Assembly (NCBI GenBank): GCA_050246915.1
Contig: JBFWVD010000018.1
Span: 18,078-82,077, forward strand
Length of the DNA: 64,000 bases
Direction of reading: 5' to 3'
DNA from: JBFWVD01 sp050246915
GTDB taxonomy: Bacteria; Actinomycetota; Acidimicrobiia; Acidimicrobiales; Ilumatobacteraceae
This document shows, piece after piece, positions 35,182 through 44,633 of this stretch. Under the pieces are notes generated by a model that was given only the letters and a program-made list of their open reading frames with translations, ran no database searches and had not been told where the DNA came from. Numbering within the stretch: the stretch's first letter is position 1; each line of letters starts with the position of its first letter. The position numbers and the translations under genes are program-made.

Positions 35182-35287
35182 GTGATCTCAGTATGCCCGG
35201 TCGTGGGCCCAATCACCCAGAGGCGATCGACACACCGTGAGCAGTGACCTTTTCTTCGGAAGTCCCGAACCGGAATCAAGCCAGAAT

Positions 35288-36406
35288 TCAGCCCTTGCTG
35301 CCGGGCTCTTTCGGCAATCCCAGGGCCCGCTCGCCGATGAGCGATTTCAGCACCTCGGTCGTGCCCCCGGCGATGGTCATCGACCGGGTGCTGAGGAACC
35401 GATCGGTGGCCGACGGCAGTTGCCCGGCGACCGTGCCGAACCCACCGGAGTCGACGGCGTACTCACCGAGCCGCTGACCCAATTGTGACCACGACAGCTT
35501 GATCAACGAGGACAACGGCCCGGGCGCTCCGTCAGGACCGGCATCATCGAGTGATCGTTCGCCCATCCAACCGAGCGTGCGCGAATCGCAATAGAGCTTC
35601 ATCGCCCGCTGGCGGAGAGCCGGGGTGAGACCGGCCAGGACCGTTGGGGCCGTTGCTTCTTGCACCTCTTGCGCCAACCGACCCGCCATGGCCACCACAC
35701 CACCGCGTTCGTATCCGAGCGTTGTCATGGTGACGCGCCAGCCGTCGTTGAGCGGTCCCAGCAGCGCAGTGCGCGGCACCCGAACGCCGTCGAAGTGCAT
35801 CTGCGCGAACTCGGCCTGACCGTTGATCTGCTTGATGGGCTGGCGATCGATGCCGGGGAGATCGAGCGGCAACAACAACGCCGAGATGCCCCGATGCTTG
35901 GGGGCGGTGGGATCGGTGCGCACCAGCAGCATGCAGTGCGTGGCCCACAACCCCACCGAGGTCCACACCTTCGACCCGGTGATGATGAAGCCGTCGTCGT
36001 CCACGTCGGCCGTGCAGCGCAGGCTGGCCAGATCGCTGCCGGCGTCGGGTTCGGAGAACCCTTGGCACCACACCTCTTCGGCGCTGAGGATGCGGGCGAG
36101 ATGCTGCTTCTGTTCCGGCGTCCCCACGGCAGCGATGGTGGGGCCCACGTTCTTGGTACCGAACGAGGCGATGCGGTTGGGCGCGCCAGCCCGGGTGAAC
36201 TCGGCGTCACAGCGGATCTGCTCATCGACCGGCAAGCCGCGGCCGCCGATCTCGACCGGCCAACCCGGCGCCGCCCAGCCATGTGCGCCAACGGCGCGTT
36301 GGAACTCGAGCTTGGCGTCCCAGCAATCGTTGTCGCCCCACTTGCGGCGATGCGCGGGGACGATGTCCTCCAACACCGCACGCAACTCGAGGTGCGGGGC
36401 GGTCAT
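35288..36406 (-). CDS. Acyl-CoA dehydrogenase
   Basis: A 372-residue flavoenzyme. The N-terminal helical domain precedes WCQGFSEPDAGSDLASLRC and GSKVWTS, the flavin- and substrate-binding segments of the family. The C-terminal helical domain has IAGGTTEVLKSLIGERALGLP, normal for the flavin adenine contact. The ATG at 36406 overlaps the stop of the Rieske oxygenase gene by 4 bp. It oxidises an acyl-CoA at the alpha-beta position. Its place in an operon with oxygenase and epoxide hydrolase suggests a cyclic or aromatic substrate chain. Confidence 0.88.
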   Translation of the reverse strand: MTAPHLELRAVLEDIVPAHRRKWGDNDCWDAKLEFQRAVGAHGWAAPGWPVEIGGRGLPVDEQIRCDAEFTRAGAPNRIASFGTKNVGPTIAAVGTPEQKQHLARILSAEEVWCQGFSEPDAGSDLASLRCTADVDDDGFIITGSKVWTSVGLWATHCMLLVRTDPTAPKHRGISALLLPLDLPGIDRQPIKQINGQAEFAQMHFDGVRVPRTALLGPLNDGWRVTMTTLGYERGGVVAMAGRLAQEVQEATAPTVLAGLTPALRQRAMKLYCDSRTLGWMGERSLDDAGPDGAPGPLSSLIKLSWSQLGQRLGEYAVDSGGFGTVAGQLPSATDRFLSTRSMTIAGGTTEVLKSLIGERALGLPKEPGSKG

Positions 36407-37638
36407 GAGTTGCCGAGCACGAAACAATCGACGGGCACCACATCGCGGTGGTCGACGTCGACGCCGGCTCCCGGTGGTGTGCCGCCCGCGGCCGCGGTGG
36501 CGAGCGCGTCCAACAACACCCGTCGCAGATGGATGATGGCCACGTCGCTGGTGGAGAGATGCTCCTTGGTGCGATCGACGATGGGCCCCATGCTCGCCTG
36601 CACGACGATGTCCTCCTGCAGGAGATTGCCCACGAACCCGCTGAAGTGTCCGTCCCGCATCGCCTGTCGATCCTGGCCGTAGTGGTCTTCGGCGCTTCCG
36701 TCGAACGCGCCGAAGGCGTGCGGATCGTATGGTCGCTGGCCGAGGAACGCCTGGATCTCGGCCGGCACGTCGGTGCCGTTGTTGATGGAAGCCGTCGGTG
36801 ACCAGCAGCCGAAGAACAGGTTGTGGTTCGTGTCATCGATCGGAGAGGTGATGAAGATGACGCCGGGTACATCCCCTTGGGGCGAGCCGGGCACCAGGCT
36901 GATGAAGGGCATCACGTACTTGGTGGTGCGCAGATAGGTGCTGCCGTCGGGCATCGGTCGCAGCGCGGCTGCGTCGAGGCCATACGAAGTGCGCTCACAC
37001 TCGTAGCGGGGTGCCAGTGAATCGAGGGCCTTGGTGACCGTCTTGTTGGCATCGGCCTTGCCGCGCGCGATGTAGGCCGAGTGCAGCGTTCCCACGTGTG
37101 CGGAGTCCACGGTGCCTTCGACGCCCTGGAGCCAGTTGCACACGGACTTGGTGACCGTGACCCACACCTGGTCGCCGGGCAGCATGGTGAACGGCAGGTG
37201 TGGGAACGGTGGGGCGTCACGCTCGCCGAGCCATACCCAGATCATCCCGCCGCCTTCGAACGTCGGATGATGGCTCACCGGGACCTTGGCCGCGAAGGCT
37301 TCAGGGTTCGGGCTGTGCGTCGGCACATCGATGGTGCGACCGGAGACGTCGAACTTCCACCCGTGGAAGATGCAGGTGAGCGCACAGTTCTCGTTGCGGG
37401 CGAGCACGAGTGACGTGCCACGGTGCGGGCAGGCCTCGTCGAAGAACCCCACTCGGCCATCGGTGGCCCGGAACGCGACATAGTTGCGGCCGATGAGGCG
37501 GACGCGCATCGGTGCACCGTCGGGTTCGATCTGCGATGACAGCAACGCCGGCACCCAGTAGTTCTCCCGCATGAGCGCGCCCATGGGAGCATCGCCGTCG
37601 ACTCGGGTCAACAGATCGTTCTGCTCGCGCGACAGCAT
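36403..37638 (-). CDS. Rieske ring-hydroxylating oxygenase, alpha subunit
   Basis: A 411-residue oxygenase. The Rieske ligands are Cys70, His72, Cys89 and His92 (CPHRG then CIFHGW), and the catalytic iron site is in GTVDSAHVGTLHS. Length and layout match alpha subunits of phthalate- or vanillate-type oxygenases. The ATG at 37638 lies 8 nt after GGGGGT; a TTG 15 nt upstream is less likely. Its stop overlaps the acyl-CoA dehydrogenase start. No ferredoxin reductase or beta subunit is encoded near it. Confidence 0.88.
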   Translation of the reverse strand: MLSREQNDLLTRVDGDAPMGALMRENYWVPALLSSQIEPDGAPMRVRLIGRNYVAFRATDGRVGFFDEACPHRGTSLVLARNENCALTCIFHGWKFDVSGRTIDVPTHSPNPEAFAAKVPVSHHPTFEGGGMIWVWLGERDAPPFPHLPFTMLPGDQVWVTVTKSVCNWLQGVEGTVDSAHVGTLHSAYIARGKADANKTVTKALDSLAPRYECERTSYGLDAAALRPMPDGSTYLRTTKYVMPFISLVPGSPQGDVPGVIFITSPIDDTNHNLFFGCWSPTASINNGTDVPAEIQAFLGQRPYDPHAFGAFDGSAEDHYGQDRQAMRDGHFSGFVGNLLQEDIVVQASMGPIVDRTKEHLSTSDVAIIHLRRVLLDALATAAAGGTPPGAGVDVDHRDVVPVDCFVLGNS

Positions 37639-37739
37639 CAGCGATACCCCCAACAGTCAGGTCCCCGAGGTGGTGGCGACCCCGCCAGAAAGCTACACCG
37701 GCCCTTCAACGCGGTTCACGTGTGGAGGCGACGGGACGC

Positions 37740-38900
37740 TCAGCGAATGGTGCGGAAGAACGAACGCACCTCGTTCACGAACAACTCGGGCTGCTCGAAC
37801 GCCGCGAAGTGACCGCCCTTGTCGACGTGGTTCCAGTAGGTGATGTTCGGATAGTCGCCCTGGGCCCAGCGGCGTGATGAGCTCATGATCTCGCACGGGA
37901 ACTTCGTGAACCCGGTGGGCACCGTGACCGGTGGCCGCGGAGCACCGGCGATGAGCGCAGCGCTCTCCCAGTACAGCCGGGCCGACGATGCTCCGCTGTC
38001 GGTGAGCCAGTACAACGTGATGTCGTCGAGCATCTCGTCGCGGCTCAATGCCTTCTCGGGATGGCCGTTGCAGTCGGTCCACGCCCAGAACTTCTCCATG
38101 ATCCACGCCGCTTGGGCAGCGGGCGAGTCGGCCAATGCGTACCCGATCGTCTGCGGCCGCGTGCACTGCAATTTGGCGTAGCCCGAGTCGATGTCGCTGT
38201 AGTGCTTCAGCGACGCAAGTACCTGCTGCTCTTCGTCGGTCAGGTCCCCGAACGTGCTCGGGTCGGGACGGCCCACCAACATGTTGAGGTGGATGCCCGC
38301 GCAGTGCTGCGGATCACGAATGCCGAGGTACGACGTGACCGCCGATCCCCAGTCGCCGCCTTGCGCCCCATAGCGCGCGTAGCCCAGGCGGTTCATCAAC
38401 GTCGCCCAGGCGTCGGCGATCCGCTCGAGGCCCCAACCACTTCCGGTCGGCTTGTCGCTGAAGCCATACCCGGGAAGCGACGGGCACACGATGTCGAAGG
38501 CGTCGGCGGCGTCGCCGCCATGCGCGACCGGGTCCACGAGCGGTCCGATGACCTTCATGAACTCGACAACGGAGCCGGGCCAACCATGGGTGAGCACGAG
38601 TGGGAACGCGTTGCGATGCGGTGAGCGGGCGTGGATGAAGTGGATGCCCAGCCCGTCCACCTCGGCCTTGAAGTGTGGGAAGGCGTTGAGTCGCTTCTCC
38701 GATGCGCGCCAGTCGTAGTCGTTGGCCCAGTAGCGGCACAGCTCGCGCATGTAGGACAGTGGGACACCTTGGGTCCAGTCGTCCACGGTCTCGGCGTCGG
38801 GCCAACGCGTGCGGGTCAACCGATCACGGAGGTCGTCGAGATCGCGGTCGTCGACGCGGATCTCGAATCCCTGCACGCGGAAATTCGCTTTGTCGTTCAT
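37740..38900 (-). CDS. Epoxide hydrolase (alpha/beta hydrolase with EHN domain)
   Basis: A 386-residue enzyme starting with an epoxide-hydrolase N-terminal domain (FEIRVDDRDLDDLRDRLTRTRWPD, then VPLSYMRELCRYW). The alpha/beta core has the oxyanion motif HGWPGS, the nucleophile Asp in GGDWGSAV and the base His in KGGHFAAFEQP. It opens epoxides to diols. The gene follows the PanE-like gene by 18 bp in the same operon. It would suit an oxygenase-generated epoxide, which is inference. Confidence 0.88.
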   Translation of the reverse strand: MNDKANFRVQGFEIRVDDRDLDDLRDRLTRTRWPDAETVDDWTQGVPLSYMRELCRYWANDYDWRASEKRLNAFPHFKAEVDGLGIHFIHARSPHRNAFPLVLTHGWPGSVVEFMKVIGPLVDPVAHGGDAADAFDIVCPSLPGYGFSDKPTGSGWGLERIADAWATLMNRLGYARYGAQGGDWGSAVTSYLGIRDPQHCAGIHLNMLVGRPDPSTFGDLTDEEQQVLASLKHYSDIDSGYAKLQCTRPQTIGYALADSPAAQAAWIMEKFWAWTDCNGHPEKALSRDEMLDDITLYWLTDSGASSARLYWESAALIAGAPRPPVTVPTGFTKFPCEIMSSSRRWAQGDYPNITYWNHVDKGGHFAAFEQPELFVNEVRSFFRTIR

Positions 38901-38918
38901 GTGTCCCCCTGTTTGGTT

Positions 38919-39812
38919 CTAACTGGCCCGGCCATCGATCGCATCGAGCAACCCCATCATGAGATCGTGGGCCGGTGTGGCGATGCCGTGCCGACGTCCC
39001 GCCCGGACCACTGCCCCGTAGAGCGCATCGAACTCGGTGGGTCGTGACGCCTCGCGGTCTTGCAGCATCGACGGCCGGATCGTCGGATCGTTGGTCGTGA
39101 TCCCATGCACCAGCTTGTCGATCTCCGTCTGGGTGATGTCGGCGCCCTCGGCCCGCGCCACCTCGGCCCATTCATGGAGGATCGCGTCGATGGCGCCGGC
39201 CATGGCCGGGCGATGCAGGACCCCGAGGGGTTGGCCGGTGATGGCGGTGAGGCCGTTGGCCACCAGGTTCCCGGCGAGTTTGCGCCACAAGCGCGCGTGG
39301 ATGTCGGCGTGATTGCGTACGTCCATGCCCGAGTTGCTGCACAACGCGGCAAAGCGTCGCGCCGATGGTGAATCGGAGATCTGGAACACCTTGGAGTTCG
39401 TGTGCCGCACGTGTCCGGGCGCCAGCAACTCCGCCGAGCAGTACACCGCACACGGGATCACTTCGACGCCGTGGGCCAACGGCGCGAACCGTTCGGCGTG
39501 CTCGACGCCGTTCTGCATGGCCACGACCGTGGTGTCCGGTCCGATGAGATGCTCCAGCCATGGTGATGCCGCAATCGTCTGCGTGGTCTTGACCGCCACG
39601 ATCACCCATTCGTGCTGTTCGACATCGGCGGGATCGGTGACGACGTCGGCCCGGCAGTTCACCGGAGCGATCGGCGAGTCGACCACGTAGGTGTCGAACG
39701 GGCGGCGAGCACACGCGGTGACCGACAAACCGGACGACGCCAGCTGCGCGGCGACATAGGCGCCGATGGAGCCGGGGCCGATGACAGCAATCGAGTTCGG
39801 CTGACTACTCAT
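38919..39812 (-). CDS. Ketopantoate reductase (PanE/ApbA) family oxidoreductase
   Basis: A 297-residue NADP-dependent reductase. The Rossmann motif is IAVIGPGSIGAY, MQNGVEH is the family hinge, and the C-terminal helix contains SRPTEFDALYGAVV, where the substrate-binding residues lie. A role in pantothenate synthesis is possible, but the gene heads a catabolic operon. Reduction of another 2-keto acid is therefore also plausible. The ATG at 39812 lies 10 bp after the rhomboid stop. Confidence 0.82.
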   Translation of the reverse strand: MSSQPNSIAVIGPGSIGAYVAAQLASSGLSVTACARRPFDTYVVDSPIAPVNCRADVVTDPADVEQHEWVIVAVKTTQTIAASPWLEHLIGPDTTVVAMQNGVEHAERFAPLAHGVEVIPCAVYCSAELLAPGHVRHTNSKVFQISDSPSARRFAALCSNSGMDVRNHADIHARLWRKLAGNLVANGLTAITGQPLGVLHRPAMAGAIDAILHEWAEVARAEGADITQTEIDKLVHGITTNDPTIRPSMLQDREASRPTEFDALYGAVVRAGRRHGIATPAHDLMMGLLDAIDGRAS

Positions 39813-39822
39813 CGTTGATCCT

Positions 39823-40626
39823 TCATCTCGACGGCACCGGCGGGGCGAGCGATTCGATCCCGGCGTGTTCGGCGTGCCGCCACACCAATCCGACGATCAC
39901 GCCGAACGCAAAGCCGCCCACGTGCGCCATCCAGGCGATGGCGCCGTCGCCTCCGACGAGGAGGAATTGCTGGGCGAACCACAACATCAGCAGCCACTTG
40001 GCCTTCACCTTGCGGAAGAACACCGGCCCCAAGATGATGAGGCTCTTGATGCGCGCCTCGGGGAACCACACCAGATAGGCCCCCATCACGCCGGCGATGG
40101 CTCCCGATGCGCCGACCACCGGGATCGTCGAGTTGGGATCGAGCAGATACTGCGCCGCACCGGCGATGAGACCAGCTGCCACGTAGAACGCAGCGAACCC
40201 GAATGCGCCCCGGCGGTCTTCGATGTTGTTGCCGAACACCCACAGGAAGAGCATGTTGCCCACCAGATGGGCCACGCTGCCGTGGAGGAAGATCGACACC
40301 AGTACGCCGAGGTACACGTTCTTGTCTGGGTTCACCTCGCGACCGCGAGCGAACGTGGACCCACAAGCGCTGGCGTCGCCGTCAACGAACGTTGCGCGGA
40401 CTTCGCCCGTGGTGAGCGGCCGACCCTGGGTGATCTCACACGGGATGGCCGCCCATCGCAACGAGAACTCGAGGTCATCTTGTTGGACGCGGTCGAAGCC
40501 GAGATCGTCGAAGAGGCTCTTGCCGGTCGGCTGCACCAGGAAGAACACCGCGGTGCAGATGGCGATGAGCGCGACCGTCACGTACGGGATGCGGCGGATC
40601 GGGTTCTCGTCGGCCAGCGGCATCAT
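39823..40626 (-). CDS. Rhomboid-family intramembrane serine protease
   Basis: A 267-residue membrane protein with about six helices. It has the rhomboid motifs HGSVAHLVGNMLF (H-x3-N), the catalytic serine GASGAIAGVMGAY (G-x-S-x) and the catalytic histidine in AHVGGFAFG. A soluble insert with two cysteines separates the first helix from the core. Its start overlaps the stop of the DUF2510 gene (ATGA). Substrates are unknown. Confidence 0.9.
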   Translation of the reverse strand: MMPLADENPIRRIPYVTVALIAICTAVFFLVQPTGKSLFDDLGFDRVQQDDLEFSLRWAAIPCEITQGRPLTTGEVRATFVDGDASACGSTFARGREVNPDKNVYLGVLVSIFLHGSVAHLVGNMLFLWVFGNNIEDRRGAFGFAAFYVAAGLIAGAAQYLLDPNSTIPVVGASGAIAGVMGAYLVWFPEARIKSLIILGPVFFRKVKAKWLLMLWFAQQFLLVGGDGAIAWMAHVGGFAFGVIVGLVWRHAEHAGIESLAPPVPSR

Positions 40627-41273
40627 GGTGCGGGCCACCTGTTCGTCGAATCCTGCGACCGGGTCCCGCTCCGAGTGACGCCGGGTCGCGGATGGGTGTG
40701 TCCCGTCCACGCCCGACCGTCCCACCATCGCACCGAGACCACCGGGTTCCACGGATCGGGATACCAACCGGCCGACGGAAGGCTGGCGCGTGCCTGTGGC
40801 CCCTGGGCCGCTGTCGTGGTCACCACTGCGCCGCGGGCGTCGTTGGCTTGACGGATCCCCCGCATGAGTGCAGTCACCAGCGCATCGCGATCGTTGGTGC
40901 CCACGTTCAACCACACGGGCGAGTTGCCGTCGTGTCCGGTGAGTCGGACCGAGTCCTTGGTCCAGATGGGGTTGGCGCCGAGCCAGTGCGGATCGAGCGT
41001 GCGCCACGGCCAGGTGTTGTTGGCCCGTGACAAGGTGGAGGGGTCGAACGCGTCGAGCCGCGCTCGTTTGCGGCCCACTCGGACCTCACCATCCTCGATT
41101 CGGATCTCGGTGCCACTGAAACGGCCGATGTTCACGATCCAGGCGATCACCGTCACCGGTACGACCTTGGGCGACACCGCCAGCGCCGTGATGATCACGG
41201 CGAACACGAACAGTCCCCACCCGCGCGCCCCGGCGTCGAGACGCTCGCGGTACAAGGGTTGGCCGGCCAACAT
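40623..41273 (-). CDS. DUF2510-containing membrane protein
   Basis: A 216-residue actinobacterial-type protein. A hydrophobic N-terminal region with two helices (GWGLFVFAVIITALAV, VTVIAWIVNIG) precedes a beta-rich middle of PH-like character. The C-terminal DUF2510 motif is GWYPDPWNPVVSVRWWDGRAWTGHTHP, given here in part by its key Trp residues. It is coupled to the rhomboid gene and could present or be a substrate of it; the function is unknown. Confidence 0.78.
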   Translation of the reverse strand: MLAGQPLYRERLDAGARGWGLFVFAVIITALAVSPKVVPVTVIAWIVNIGRFSGTEIRIEDGEVRVGRKRARLDAFDPSTLSRANNTWPWRTLDPHWLGANPIWTKDSVRLTGHDGNSPVWLNVGTNDRDALVTALMRGIRQANDARGAVVTTTAAQGPQARASLPSAGWYPDPWNPVVSVRWWDGRAWTGHTHPRPGVTRSGTRSQDSTNRWPAP

Positions 41274-41284
41274 GGGACGGCAAC

Positions 41285-41962
41285 CTAGTGGCGTCGCTGT
41301 AGGTCACTGAGATCCACGATGCGATCACCGACGCGAGCAGCCTCGGCGCGGTCGTGCGTGACGTACAAGGTGGTCGTCGCCGTGGTGCGCATGATCGTGG
41401 CGACGTCGTCGGCCAGTCGATCGCGCAGTTCGGCGTCGAGCGAGGACAGCGGCTCATCGAAGAGCATCATGCTCGGCTGCGGGGCCAGCGCCCGGGCGAG
41501 CGCGACTCGTTGTGCTTCGCCACCGGACAAGGTGCCGACTGTGCGTTTGGCACAACCCGCCAGCCCGACCAGTTCGAGTAACTCCTCGGTGCGTCGATGG
41601 CGATCGGCGGCCGGCATCTTGGCCATCCGCAGCCCGAACGCCACGTTGCCCTCCACGTCGAGATGAGGGAACAGGGCGTGGCGTTGGAACACCATGCCGA
41701 TGCTGCGACGATGGGGCGGCAACGAGGTGAGGTCGTGCCCGTCGAACGCCACGTTGCCGCCATCGGGCACGAGCAGCCCGGCGACCACCTGCAACAGCGT
41801 GCTCTTGCCGCTGCCGCTCGGCCCTTGCAGGCACACCAACTCGCCGCGACCGATGGACAGGCTCACATGGTCGAGCACGATGCGATCGTCGAACCTGACC
41901 GTCACCGCCGCGATGTCGAGCCCGGGTCGATCGCCGTGACGAGATCCGTCGACGCCCGTCAT
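41285..41962 (-). CDS. thiQ: Thiamine ABC importer ATPase (ThiQ-like)
   Basis: A 225-residue ATPase, fourth gene of the thiamine operon. Walker A is GPSGSGKST (47-55), signature LSGGEAQRVALARAL, Walker B MMLFDEPLSSLD and H-loop VTHDRAEA. Its short length without a TOBE domain fits ThiQ. The ATG at 41962 overlaps the permease stop by 4 bp. Assignment to thiamine depends on the riboswitch, kinase and binding protein upstream. Confidence 0.85.
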   Translation of the reverse strand: MTGVDGSRHGDRPGLDIAAVTVRFDDRIVLDHVSLSIGRGELVCLQGPSGSGKSTLLQVVAGLLVPDGGNVAFDGHDLTSLPPHRRSIGMVFQRHALFPHLDVEGNVAFGLRMAKMPAADRHRRTEELLELVGLAGCAKRTVGTLSGGEAQRVALARALAPQPSMMLFDEPLSSLDAELRDRLADDVATIMRTTATTTLYVTHDRAEAARVGDRIVDLSDLQRRH

Positions 41963-43560
41963 CGTCGACCGTCCATGCGGCCGAATCGATCGGCGGCGAC
42001 TGCGGCGCTCGACACCATGATCATGAGCACCACGGCCAGCGCCAGCGCCATGCGCGCGTTGATGGCCCCGGGCCGGCCGAGCAGGCGCACGATGGCCACC
42101 GGGACGGTGGGGGAGTCGGCCCGGGCCAGGAACGTGGCGGCGCCGAACTCGCCGAGCGAAACTGCGGCGGCCAGAGCAGCCCCCGACAGCATCGCTCGTT
42201 GCAGGATCGGGCGATCGATCCACCACCACACCTGTGAGGGGCTGGCACCGGCGAGCGCGGCCGCGGCGCGCACGTCGGCGTCGATGGTGGACGCCACGGC
42301 ATCCATGGATCGATAGGCGAGCGGAAGCGCGATGACGGCGTGGGTGAGGGGCACCGCGATCGATTCCCATCGATAGGGCAGCCACTGACTCGACAGCAGC
42401 GCTCCGAGTCCGAGCAGCACCGCGGAGATGGCCATGGGGATCGTGACGAGGGCGGTGATGGCCGGACCGTAGCGCCGCGAACTGACCAGCACCGCGGCCG
42501 TCGCCACCACGACGGTGATGAGCGCAGCGATCATCGCGTAGCGGATGGAGATGACGATCGAATCGATGGGTGCATGGGCCAGCGCAGAGGAGCGCTGATG
42601 GTCGGTGAGGGATCGATATCCGGAGAGATCGACCGCGCCGTGGGACACCATCGATCGGTACACCAACGCCCCCATCGGCCAGGCGACGATGAGGCTGATC
42701 GGGACCACGGCCAGGGCCACCGTGATCCGCTCACGAGCGCAGCGAGCTTGCCGCGGTGTCGCTGATGTCGCGACGGCCGATGAACGGCGACCGAACCACG
42801 CTGCCGCGGTCAACACCAGCACCGCTAGCGTCAGTTGGGCGATGCCGAGCGCGGCGGCGCGATCGGCTCTGGTGAGCTGCAGCGCCTGTCGTGCGATCTC
42901 CACCTCGATGGTCGATCGGCCACCGCCCAACAGCAACTTGGCCATACCGAAGCTCGACAGACAGAACAGCAGCACCACCGCGGCGGCCCCGAGGATGGCA
43001 CGGCGCAACACGGGCATCGTGACCAACGCGAAGGTCCGTAGCGGTCCGGCACCCAAGGTGCGCGCCGCCTGGCGGGGGGTGTCGTCGAGTTGTTGCCAGG
43101 CCGGGCCGACCATTCGCACCACGACGGCGAGGTTGACCATCACGTGTCCGGCCAGCAACCAACCCACACCGGTGCGTCCAGTGCCGGGAAGCGCGTAGGC
43201 GACGGCCAGGCCGATGACCACAGGGGGAAGCACGAACGGCGTGATGGTCACGGCCCGAACGATCGCCTGGCCCGGCCATCGCCACGCCGACAGTGCCCAC
43301 GTGAGGGGCAACCCCACGGCGAGCGCAAGACATGTTGACGCGATCGCTTGCCAGATGGTGAACCACCAGATGCCCCGGAATCGAGCGCTGGTGATGGTCT
43401 CGGCTGACAGGCCGGCCACGTCGAGCAGACGGATGAGGGGCCACAGCAGTCCGAAGGCCAGAACGGTCAGCACCATCGTGGTGCACGCGGTCGCGCCGAT
43501 TCGTCCGGGAAGGCTCAGGCGGGTCAGCCCCGCATCACGCCGGTCCATTGATCGATCCAT
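41959..43560 (-). CDS. thiP: Thiamine ABC importer permease (ThiP-like, fused double permease)
   Basis: A permease of 533 residues with about 12 helices arranged as two homologous halves, each with an EAA-type loop (ARTLGAGPLRTFALVTM, and AALAGASPSQVWWWI). The fused arrangement is typical of ThiP. The start could be ATG 43560 or ATG 43548; a GGGAGG sits too close to the first and too far from the second. Either way it overlaps the binding-protein gene by 25-37 bp. It forms the thiamine (or TPP) channel with ThiQ. Confidence 0.86.
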   Translation of the reverse strand: MDRSMDRRDAGLTRLSLPGRIGATACTTMVLTVLAFGLLWPLIRLLDVAGLSAETITSARFRGIWWFTIWQAIASTCLALAVGLPLTWALSAWRWPGQAIVRAVTITPFVLPPVVIGLAVAYALPGTGRTGVGWLLAGHVMVNLAVVVRMVGPAWQQLDDTPRQAARTLGAGPLRTFALVTMPVLRRAILGAAAVVLLFCLSSFGMAKLLLGGGRSTIEVEIARQALQLTRADRAAALGIAQLTLAVLVLTAAAWFGRRSSAVATSATPRQARCARERITVALAVVPISLIVAWPMGALVYRSMVSHGAVDLSGYRSLTDHQRSSALAHAPIDSIVISIRYAMIAALITVVVATAAVLVSSRRYGPAITALVTIPMAISAVLLGLGALLSSQWLPYRWESIAVPLTHAVIALPLAYRSMDAVASTIDADVRAAAALAGASPSQVWWWIDRPILQRAMLSGAALAAAVSLGEFGAATFLARADSPTVPVAIVRLLGRPGAINARMALALAVVLMIMVSSAAVAADRFGRMDGRR

Positions 43561-44633
43561 TCCTCCCGATTGGCGGCGATGTCGTCGGGGCTGACGGTGA
43601 GCGGCTTGCTGGGTGCCTTGGCGTACGCGTCGAACTCAGGGGGCAACGTCGCTGTGCTCACCACGGGGTAGACGAACAAGGTGCCCGGCATGTCGGACTG
43701 GAATTGGTCGCTGAGGAGGAAGTCCACGAACTGCTGGGCCTGAGCGGTGTGCTTGGTGCCGCGGAGCACGCCGGCGAACTCGATCTGGTGGAAGCAGCCC
43801 TCGCTCATCGACACCGTGGGGGCGGTGGACGGCCGGGGATCGGCGAAGATCATCTCCGCGGCAGGGCTGGACGCGTACGACACGACGAGGGGACGCTTGG
43901 CCCCGGCCTCGCGACCCGCGGAACTCCCCGAGAACTCGATGTTGTAGGCCTGATCCCATCCTTCGACCACGGTGACCCCGTTGGCTTTGGCCTTCTTCCA
44001 CCACTCCAACCAACCGTCGCCGTAGGCGGCCCGCGTGGCGAGGAGGAACGCGAGCCCGGGCGAGCTGGTCGCGGGGTCCTGGACGACCAGCAGGTCGGCG
44101 TACTTGGGATCGATGAGATCGTCCAGCGTCGTCGGCACGGCCAGCCCTCTCGCCGCCAAGCCGGCCAGGTCGGCGTTCACGCAGACATCGCCGGTGTCAA
44201 CTGGAGTTGCTTCATGATCGGGAACGAGCGCCGTCAGATCGCTCGGAACCTCGGCCAATCGCTTGGCGGCGTACGGCTCGAACAGCCCGGCCTCGATGCC
44301 TTTGGACAAGAAGGTGTTGTCGATGCCGAACAGCACGTCGCCGAGCGGAGCGTCTTTCGTCAAGATGGCCTTCGAGACCATCTCCCCGGCGTCACCGAGC
44401 GGGACCAACTTCACAGCGATGCCGGTGGAGGACGTGAAGGCATCGAGCACCGATTGCGACGGCGTGAACGAGTCATAGGCCAGCAGCGTGATGGTCGATG
44501 TCCCGGCCCCGGTCGTGCTGGAGGCGTCAAGGGGAGTTGACGACGTAGTGGTCTGGGTCGAATCATCGCCGCAGGCAACCGCTGTTGTGACGAAGAAGCC
44601 GAGGCAAGCGAGCGCAGCGAGGCGAGTGTTCAT
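43524..44633 (-). CDS. thiB: Thiamine ABC importer substrate-binding lipoprotein (ThiB-like)
   Basis: A 369-residue binding protein with a lipoprotein signal (hydrophobic core then TAVACGDD, lipid-anchored Cys21) and a Ser/Thr linker. It continues LLAYDSFTPSQSVLDAF, FGIDNTFLSKGIEAGLFEPY and WDQAYNIEFSG, typical of ThiB/TbpA. The ATG overlaps the kinase stop by 4 bp. It delivers thiamine or its phosphates to ThiP/ThiQ. Confidence 0.88.
   Translation of the reverse strand: MNTRLAALACLGFFVTTAVACGDDSTQTTTSSTPLDASSTTGAGTSTITLLAYDSFTPSQSVLDAFTSSTGIAVKLVPLGDAGEMVSKAILTKDAPLGDVLFGIDNTFLSKGIEAGLFEPYAAKRLAEVPSDLTALVPDHEATPVDTGDVCVNADLAGLAARGLAVPTTLDDLIDPKYADLLVVQDPATSSPGLAFLLATRAAYGDGWLEWWKKAKANGVTVVEGWDQAYNIEFSGSSAGREAGAKRPLVVSYASSPAAEMIFADPRPSTAPTVSMSEGCFHQIEFAGVLRGTKHTAQAQQFVDFLLSDQFQSDMPGTLFVYPVVSTATLPPEFDAYAKAPSKPLTVSPDDIAANREEWIDQWTGVMRG

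Noticed and set aside
34842..35279. 145-residue minus-strand ORF across the terminator and tRNA-like element
   Set aside because: It reads through a perfect terminator hairpin and the end of the amidohydrolase gene antisense; no start signal.
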